The notes under the pieces: generated by a model | What the model was told of the DNA's origin: nothing | Database searches by the model: none | What the model saw: the letters and a program-made list of their open reading frames with translations, nothing else | Translations under genes and position numbers: made by a program | Origin: Brachypodium distachyon | Lineage: Eukaryota > Streptophyta > Magnoliopsida > Poales > Poaceae | Assembly (NCBI RefSeq): GCF_000005505.3 | Contig: NC_016135.3 | Span: 26,002,758 to 26,066,757, forward strand | Direction: 5' to 3' | Length of the DNA stretch: 64,000 nt | Shown here: in pieces, positions 57,977 through 64,000 of the stretch | How the letters are laid out: each line of letters begins with the position of its first letter | Position numbering within the stretch: position 1 is the first letter of the stretch

Positions 57977-59613
57977 TTACAAAATCGGTTCATTGTGGCC
58001 GAGAAGGCCTTGGGAGATGTGGATGATTCCACCATGGGATGCATAAAGCTTGCAAGCCTCTTCTGCAGTCAGCACCGACATTGTCTTTCGTTGTGGCCAT
58101 GATGTTGTGGCTGAGATGAGTTTGGATACCTCCAATATCTCACTCCCGCATGAGAGCTCATACTTTGGACTATTATCATAGTACATCTTCCCCTCCTCCA
58201 CAGACCTCTGCAAGGAAAAAGGTGTGTCAGCCATTAATGGTCTCACTCATTTAAGTTCATGTTGTTTTGGCCATCAATCTTTTTTTTTATGCGTAGAGCT
58301 TCTAGAAAGACATAAGATGTGCATGATCATAATACACATAATGTGGAAAAAAAACATAATCCCTCCGTTCTACAAAAGATGTCTCAAGTTTTTTAAAATT
58401 TGAATGTATCTAGACATGACTTAATGTATAGGTGCAATCAAATTTAGTCAAAATTGAAACATCCTTTGTTAGACGGATGAAGTAAATATTTTCTTTTCAG
58501 AAACAAAAAAAAACATAAATAAATTGGCACATGCAGGCCCAGTTTTTTGTACGGCTTCCCTCAAATAAGTCATGCTTTGTATGTTTTTTAGGCCCATCGA
58601 TCTCTTCTTCTGCAATGGAATTTTAGCAGCTCTCATGCTAACTTAAAAAAAGGAATTTTCGCATATAAATCATACAATTTTTCTCGTACTATGAATCTGC
58701 AGAATAGAACTAAGCAATGGCTAGACCTCAAGGACACTAGCCAATAAGCAATTGATATAGGAACGATAGTTTTGGGGGGATTTATTCTACTCCCTCCGTA
58801 GAATTTCTTGTCGTAGCATCTTTAGGAATAACATTTTACAATAACATCTTCAGAATTATAGAAATTACAATCATCTCGATGAACCTCTCAACCGAAGCCC
58901 AGACCAATTATTCAACCCCAATGCGCCCTCATGAGCAGTACTAATTAATCAATCAATTGCAGCATCCATCACTTGTTTGGAGAGCAAGCACATTAGGGTA
59001 CAACAGAAGAACCTAGTACTGAACTATCTGCTAAATCAAACCATTCCACTTTTTAAAAAGCATTAGGGGCCAAGAAGGACAGTGCTTGTACCTTGAGGTG
59101 TGAGGAGAGGGCGGGGCCGTGGAACCAGCGGCTGAGCTCGAGAACCATCCCTGGGTCAAGCTTGACGGCGATAACAACCTTGCCGCCGGCCTCGAGTAGG
59201 CGGTTGCTGAGGTTCCCCGTGCCGGTGGCGGCTTGAGGCCGACCTCGGCGAGGATGGAGTCCACCAGCGTCGAGTTTTTCAGGATATGCTGGCCGTTGGA
59301 CTTCTCGAACGGGACCCTGCGCTGCAGCCGTCGCCGCCTGCCGCTTCTTCTGGATCTTCCCGCCCGCCATGGTGGTCTCTGGTTCCGGCCTCCGCGAACT
59401 GGGCAGGAGGCAGTCATGAGGCGGCGCGCGGGTTTGGAATCGGACAGAGGAAGAAGGTGCTAGGGTTCTAGCCGTGCAGTTCGTGCGGGGGCAGATCAAA
59501 AAGAAGGGGATGGGGCGGGTGATACGGTGCGACGGCCCCCGCATTGGTGCCTTGGTGGCCGGCCCCGCGCCGTTGTGCTCCGCCCGCACCACCGCGTACT
59601 GGATCTTCAACAT
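57977..59613 (-). CDS. candidate chimeric gene: DIM1-derived exon joined to an unknown terminal exon
   Basis: Two predicted exons, 59092-59613 (174 codons from an ATG at 59613) and 57977-58207 (76 aa plus stop), with donor gtacaag and acceptor ccttgcag. Both are phase 0, giving an uninterrupted 250-aa product. From a second Met at 59370 (MAGGKIQKKRQ) exon 1 derives from an 18S rRNA dimethyladenosine transferase (DIM1/KsgA family). The VPFEKSNGQHILKNSTLVDS block is in another frame. The reading frame returns to the family at GTGNLSNRLLEAG after loss of the start of the SAM-binding motif, and the ELD acid is Lys (AVKLDPGM). It cannot be a working methylase. The last exon (MYYDNSPKYELSCGSEILEV) is unrecognised. 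It may be an expressed chimera or a plain pseudogene. Confidence 0.4.
58036..58285 (-). repeat. duplicated segment containing the unknown terminal exon (copy 1)
   Basis: Aligns over about 250 bp, in the same orientation, with 60079-60345. Shared blocks include gcaagc..agcctctt, gatgtctcacatgagaactcat-like sequence, tttggact and ccattaatggtctcact/ccatttatggtgtcact. This copy keeps the acceptor and an open frame on the minus strand. Confidence 0.65.
58359..58482. mobile_element. Stowaway MITE
   Basis: 124 bp, termini atccctccgttctac and, inverted, cttcatccgtctaac, flanked by TA at 58357-58358 and 58483-58484. It sits in the predicted intron of the chimeric gene. A second half terminus (ctccctccgtag) is at about 58791. 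Confidence 0.85.
59092..59370 (-). pseudogene. DIM1/KsgA rRNA dimethyladenosine transferase fragment
   Basis: Read as a relic, the minus strand keeps MAGGKIQKKRQ, VPFEKSNGQHILKNSTLVDS, ILAEVGLKP, GTGNLSNRLLEAGGKV and LDPGMVLELSRWF. These are the N-terminal Rossmann segment of eukaryotic DIM1, in two frames. The stretch that should lie between LKP and GTGNL (DTVLEIGP in the family) is missing. The match ends at a splice donor after HLK. The C-terminal two thirds of the enzyme are not present downstream. A functional DIM1 copy must be elsewhere in the genome. Confidence 0.8.
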
Positions 59614-60078
59614 CTCTCGCTCCCTGCTCGGATCCGGTGTCGCTTGTCCCCTTCCATAACCTCATGCGCCGCTGATCTGAGAAGAAAACCGCTGGCTCGG
59701 GCACACGCGCGGGGAAGAAGTGAATCGGGGGACGTTTCCGCTCCACGCGCGGGTAAACTTTATAGCAGTAAACATACAATGTATCTCTTTTTTTTTAATA
59801 AATAGAATGCGACATCACATTTTTTACTAGATGGCATACTAGGAGAGTAGTTCCTTTATTACATAGTTGATTAGTGAGGCTTCACTTAATCTCACTCCAA
59901 ACATGGGACTAATTTGCCGGCGGCGGATCAAGCGCTGGGCCACACCCGTCACACAGTCGACGTCGCTGGCGAGACAAACGTGCGTGCAATCTCCAACGTC
60001 TGCGAGAGGCCCTTCAACACAGTTGGCGCCGTAGTCGGTCGCCTGGTCACTCGCTCTAAGAAGAATCGGGGATTGCAA

Positions 60079-60345
60079 CTGCGTATGCAAGCTTTAGCCT
60101 CTTGTGCACCGCTATTGATCTTCATGTGGCTTATGTCGTGGATGTGAAGAATTTGGTGGCCTCCGATGTCTCACATGAGAACTCATAATTTGGACTTTGA
60201 TCCCATTACATTTCCAATCCCCAAGATATCTACAAGGACCTTAAATAGGGTTCATCCTTATTGTGCTAAAAAACGTGTCATCCATTTATGGTGTCACTTA
60301 GTTAAGTCACACCACTTTTCATGCCATTTTTTGCCATCAGAAAAG
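60079..60345 (-). pseudogene. decayed second copy of the unknown terminal exon
   Basis: Diverged duplicate of 58036-58285. In minus-strand reading a ccttgtag acceptor is followed by codons parallel to MYYDNSPKYELSC (here MxWDQSPNYEFSC), with in-frame stops. No DIM1-like exon precedes it. Confidence 0.55.
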
Positions 60346-61718
60346 TGTCGTTCGCTCATAATATCAATGCAGACGCACGGAACGCATGCAATCAGGAGCA
60401 GAGTAGCATAGCATGCCTGCTCGCACGCACGTTGGTTCGACCGTTGAAGCATGCAGGCTTTTCAAGCATACGGCGAAATTATTACACGTCGCGGCCTTTT
60501 TTTCCCTCTCCAAAACGTCTCGGCGATGCGACCATGGTCTAATATGAGAATTGGCCTCGGCATTTCCAAGAACCCAATATGCTTGCTTCGCCTCTGTTTC
60601 GATGGAACTTGGAGCAGGCAGTGTGTGCTTTTTTTCGTGGACTACTCTGACACTTTGGCCGTCATAGGTTCCATGTAAAGTGTGACTACTGTAGTTTTTA
60701 TTTTTGTTGTTATAAACCTCAAGGAAACTTTACCTTACCGGCTCTTGTTCTAACAGAATGAACTGCAGCTAAGTATTAACAATTGTGCAGAAGGTCCCCT
60801 CGGGGACATTGTTGATTGCACGGTTATGTGTATGGCGCGCGTAGTCACTTGCATCACTGGATGTGTGCCGAGATTTGACATAACGCCTCTGGTAATGGAC
60901 GTTTGCCACTACTATTTTTATATGTATCGAGACAAACATTACGATGACTAGCGTGAGATAATCACAAATGAAGAGTTGGAAGAAATAAATGGATCTTGTT
61001 CCTAACTCTATGGTACGTTCCTCTAATGTCTCGAATATTCGATTCTCGTTGCCAAACTTTTTTATAATCGAAAAACAACACACTCATAAAGCTAGGAGAA
61101 GTGCTTGTTTGAATTTGGCCATCTCTCACAATAATCAACACATCGATGAAGAAAATCTACCAATAAGCCTCTTCCCTTTCCTAACACATTGAATCCTTAA
61201 ATAGGAGAATTTGTACAGGGGTATTGGATAGTACATGCAAAACTTTCATTGAAACCAAACCCATACCATATGTATGACTATATTACATGCATAATAATTT
61301 GGAATGGTGGCCTCATGAGGCATGAATGAAAAATAACCAATGACAACGTCGCATCAAGCATGATGCCAGTCACACAAAATAGGACTCTGTGCAGTGGCGT
61401 TGAGGAAGCACAAATGAGTGATCTTGGGTGCACCCCTACAACAGCACCTTGCGGTTAGAATATGGAAAAATAGGATTTTTCTATGAAATGTTCATGTCTG
61501 AGTGTTGAATTTTCTGTGAAAAACAGGAATTATCGATTTCACATTTCAGAATACCTTGAGGGAAGGTGCCATGGTGAAGACACCAGGCAAATTTGGGACT
61601 GTCTCATATTCAACATTCAACACGTCACCAATTTTTGCTATTTGATTTTACTGGTTGCTTCGATGTTTTTTTTCTTCCAAATATCAGTAGATGATCTAAG
61701 AATAAAACACTCCAATAA
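60346..61718. other. intergenic, no supported gene
   Basis: AT-rich; scattered short frames only. Confidence 0.55.
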
Positions 61719-61750
61719 CTAGTGTGTTGGCCCGCGCACTTATGCGGATA
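61719..61750 (-). mobile_element. possible Helitron 3' end remnant
   Basis: Minus-strand reading ends ...GGGCCAACACACTAG with T following. It is preceded by an imperfect hairpin (ccgc 61732-61735 pairing with gcgg 61744-61747), a form common to grass Helitron tails. No matching 5' TC end was found before the nuclease gene, so only the tail is called. Confidence 0.4.
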
Positions 61751-62046
61751 GACTTTATAAAAGGCTGCACGTTAACTAGCTCGTGCTCGTCAAAAGTCAT
61801 AAATAATATCCCACACACCATGTCAGTCTATCCAGCTCAGTTTCCTCCTTGTAGTGTTAGATAACTCTTCAATATTCGTTGACACTAATCACCTAAGTTT
61901 TGCCACTGATCATTTCATGACATCCAAGAAACACTGGACTCGACGACAGTCGTGATGCTTAATACAGTCAGACAAGACAGTCTTATTGTACTTCATAATG
62001 CAGGCTAATCCCTTTCACCCCTTCTTCCTTAATTCTATTGGTATGA

Positions 62047-63877
62047 TCAGCTGCTTTGAAGTCGGATGTTCCCACTGAAGATCCGGTTTAGGATCGCAGC
62101 TAGCCTCACGCCTCCCTGGGCAATCCTCTTCTGAACAACCGGCAGCGCCGAGAAGAAGTACTCGTCTGCAGTTTCAATATCAAAGAGAGGTGATTTCATC
62201 ACAGTTCTAACCATAGATTGTTTGCCACTACGATAACTAATTCCTTCTAATTACTACTAGTACCTTCTAAGTTGGATTGTTGCTCAACACCCACATATGC
62301 GTCGCACGACAGCTCCGCACTCTCCTGTGCGTATCTGCAATTCGCTTTCAGCCGTCAGCTTGCATGAAACTCAGTTTCAGCTGTTCCATTAGAACCATGC
62401 AGATGATGAGCTAGCTTACTTGTCGGGATAAGTCGTTGCCGCCCACTCGTTCTCTTCACTGGCCCAGTCCTCCTGTTTGAATTAATACAACTCAAACACT
62501 CGAATCAAAACAATCGAGGTGGGAAATTAAGCTCCAGCTAGCGATGCCGACAGTGCAGTGCAGAATATAACGATCGAGCTTACAGTGAGGTTGAGCTTGA
62601 TGGCCTTGATCATGGTGCTGAGGTCGTCGTTGTAGAACTTGTTCATGGCCGTTTGGATTACCTTATCATCCCACACCTGAAACAACTCACGCGTGTTAGT
62701 TAGACAAGCCAGGAACAGAAGGGACCAATGTGGGTCCAAATCCAATCCATTCTATATTTGTACCTTGTGCAGGTTGGTCTTGGTGGTGTTGTACCAGGTG
62801 ACAAGGATGGTGTTGCCGCCGAAGTCGCTGGTGCGGCCGCAATGCATGGGCTGGTGGACGTCGCCGACGAAGTGGGACAGGAACATCAGGCTCTCCGTCA
62901 GGTTGTCTGATGATGGCAGCCAATGTGATTCAGTTGTTTTCTGATTGACCAAGTACACAGCAAAGTGGAGAAAGAAGCTTACAGGGGCTGGACGAGTCTT
63001 GCAGCGAGGCGGTGTAGTTGTTGATCGCTCCCACCACGCACATGTCCTTCTCCCCTTTCGTGCCGTGGCAGTCCCCTGTTCAGAAATCGTACCACCGGCG
63101 CTAGTTTAGTTTAGCCAATTTTCTCAAGGTTGGTACTACTCGGTTAGTACGCATGCTGCAAATCAAATGTGAGATCGATGAACTGAACATGCTGCTGGAA
63201 TATTCTGCAAATCAACCGTGTCGGCGTTCAATTTCTCAGAAAAAAGAAAGAAAAGACTAGAGAAGAACGGGTCAGGCATCCAACGGGTTCTTCAGTAGCG
63301 TCAGGTGAATGTGTGTGTGGCGTAAGCTGTGGTCTAGGAGCACGCGTGAGAAGAACGTGTGGTGACTGGTGAGTCGTGACCACTCACAGACTTCTTCTGC
63401 TTAAGCACGGGCTTTCTAACTTCTAGATGAAGAATGTAGTACTGGATCTGGATGTAAAGGTTGGGAGTCACGAGTGCGAGAGGACAGAGGAGTACGTACT
63501 GGCGTAGCTGAACTTGCAGTCTCCGGGAGTGTCGGCGAAGTGCAGGGGCGCCGACCACCGGATCCGGGGCCGCTCGGTGTCCGGCCACGAGCACACCTCC
63601 GCGAGTTCGCCGTTGGCGGACGCCGGCAGGAGCGCCTTCACCGCCGCCAACGCCTCGCTCGTCAGGAAACCCTGCACGAGTCCCATTCATTCAGTTAAAC
63701 AGATTGCTGTACTAATTAAACAACAAATCAAGGACTGGTGTGCAGTGCTGGAGCTGGTGTACGTACATCGGCGATCTTGCAGACCATGTAGTGGCCCTCC
63801 ACGCCCCACGCCTGAGCCGCCGGAGCTCTCGCCGCCGCTGCGACCAATAGGACGTGGAGAAGCAGGAGCAGGGCCAT
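62047..63877 (-). CDS. S1/P1-type zinc endonuclease (plant nuclease I family)
   Basis: Eight exons (minus): 63767-63877, 63500-63671, 62983-63075, 62764-62906, 62584-62676, 62420-62472, 62264-62334, 62047-62165; total 855 nt, 284 aa. Residues 1-23 form a hydrophobic signal peptide (LLLLLHVLLVAAAARA). Mature Trp24 begins WGVEGH, as in P1 nuclease, where the N-terminal Trp itself binds zinc. The ligands are all visible: Trp24, His29, Asp68, His81, His137, Asp141, His147, His172 and Asp176 (SHFVGDVHQPMHCG; LHKVWDD). N-glycosylation sequons include NYT and NLT. Such enzymes cleave single-stranded DNA and RNA in the secretory pathway or vacuole during programmed cell death and senescence. The length fits the family; no disabling change is seen. 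Confidence 0.95.
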
Positions 63878-64000
63878 CCTAGCTTGGCCTCTCTCTTTCG
63901 TTCTCTTTGTGTGTGTGTTATTGCTCTCTTTCACTTTGGTGTGCTTTATTATGCATCTACTCCCGTACTGCTACCGACAGGCTGATTAACAAATGACCAA
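63878..64000 (-). other. leader/promoter side of the nuclease gene
   Basis: CT-rich leader on the plus strand (GA-rich on the transcript strand) with a short GT repeat (63908-63919). gcataataaagc on the minus strand (about 63943-63954) is a weak TATA candidate. Confidence 0.35.

Noticed and set aside
1..64000. tRNA, rRNA, miRNA precursor or CRISPR features
   Set aside because: I looked for cloverleaf-type A/B box pairs, rRNA segments, well-known plant miRNA sequences and spaced repeats, and found none I could support by eye. A tRNAscan/Infernal run would be decisive.

Overview
The window is nuclear DNA from a grass, most likely a pooid with a fairly compact genome such as Brachypodium. Reasons: intron-rich plant genes with GC-rich first exons, Stowaway and Tourist MITEs, a BARE/Angela-type copia LTR, a CACTA transposon and a Helitron. 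The AP2 gene is closest to the barley Cly1/AP2L2 lineage. The species assignment is inference; no database was searched.

Layout. 1-20 kb is repeat-dominated: a 5'-truncated LINE with a perfect 14-bp target duplication (204-1940); a minus-oriented non-autonomous Helitron (5803-6814); and a roughly 9.4-kb CACTA-type region (8105 to about 17535). The CACTA region carries a broken TNP2 transposase, a Transposase_24-like ORF, a Ulp1-like protease ORF with intact catalytic residues, a nested solo LTR inside TNP2, and an antisense fragment of an SNF2-type ATPase gene. A probable LINE-type retro-insertion follows at 17.9-19.2 kb.

20-48 kb holds the conventional genes. An euAP2 gene on the minus strand (10 exons, 466 aa) has a miR172 site in its last exon. 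After 14.4 kb without a gene comes a divergently oriented single-exon DREB-subfamily ERF with a C-terminal EAR motif (38378-39127, plus). Next is an MBR/RHG1A-like RING-H2 E3 ligase (42283-45997, minus, 660 aa) with a 5'-UTR intron. The exon joins of both multi-exon genes keep frame exactly.

48-62 kb is accessory: two diverged direct copies of a 0.3-kb segment, Stowaway, Harbinger-like and hAT-like MITEs, and an unusual two-exon minus-strand locus (57977-59613). That locus has a first exon derived from a DIM1/KsgA-type 18S rRNA dimethyladenosine transferase with compensating frameshifts, spliced in frame to an unrecognised terminal exon. A decayed second copy of that terminal exon lies at about 60.1-60.3 kb.

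62-64 kb: an eight-exon S1/P1-type zinc nuclease (62047-63877, minus, 284 aa) with a signal peptide and all expected zinc ligands.

The two transcription factors and the E3 ligase are likely nuclear and the nuclease secretory; nothing in the sequence shows that they act together. The most unusual items are the CACTA element carrying an SNF2 fragment with a tandemly repeated coding motif, and the DIM1-derived chimeric gene.
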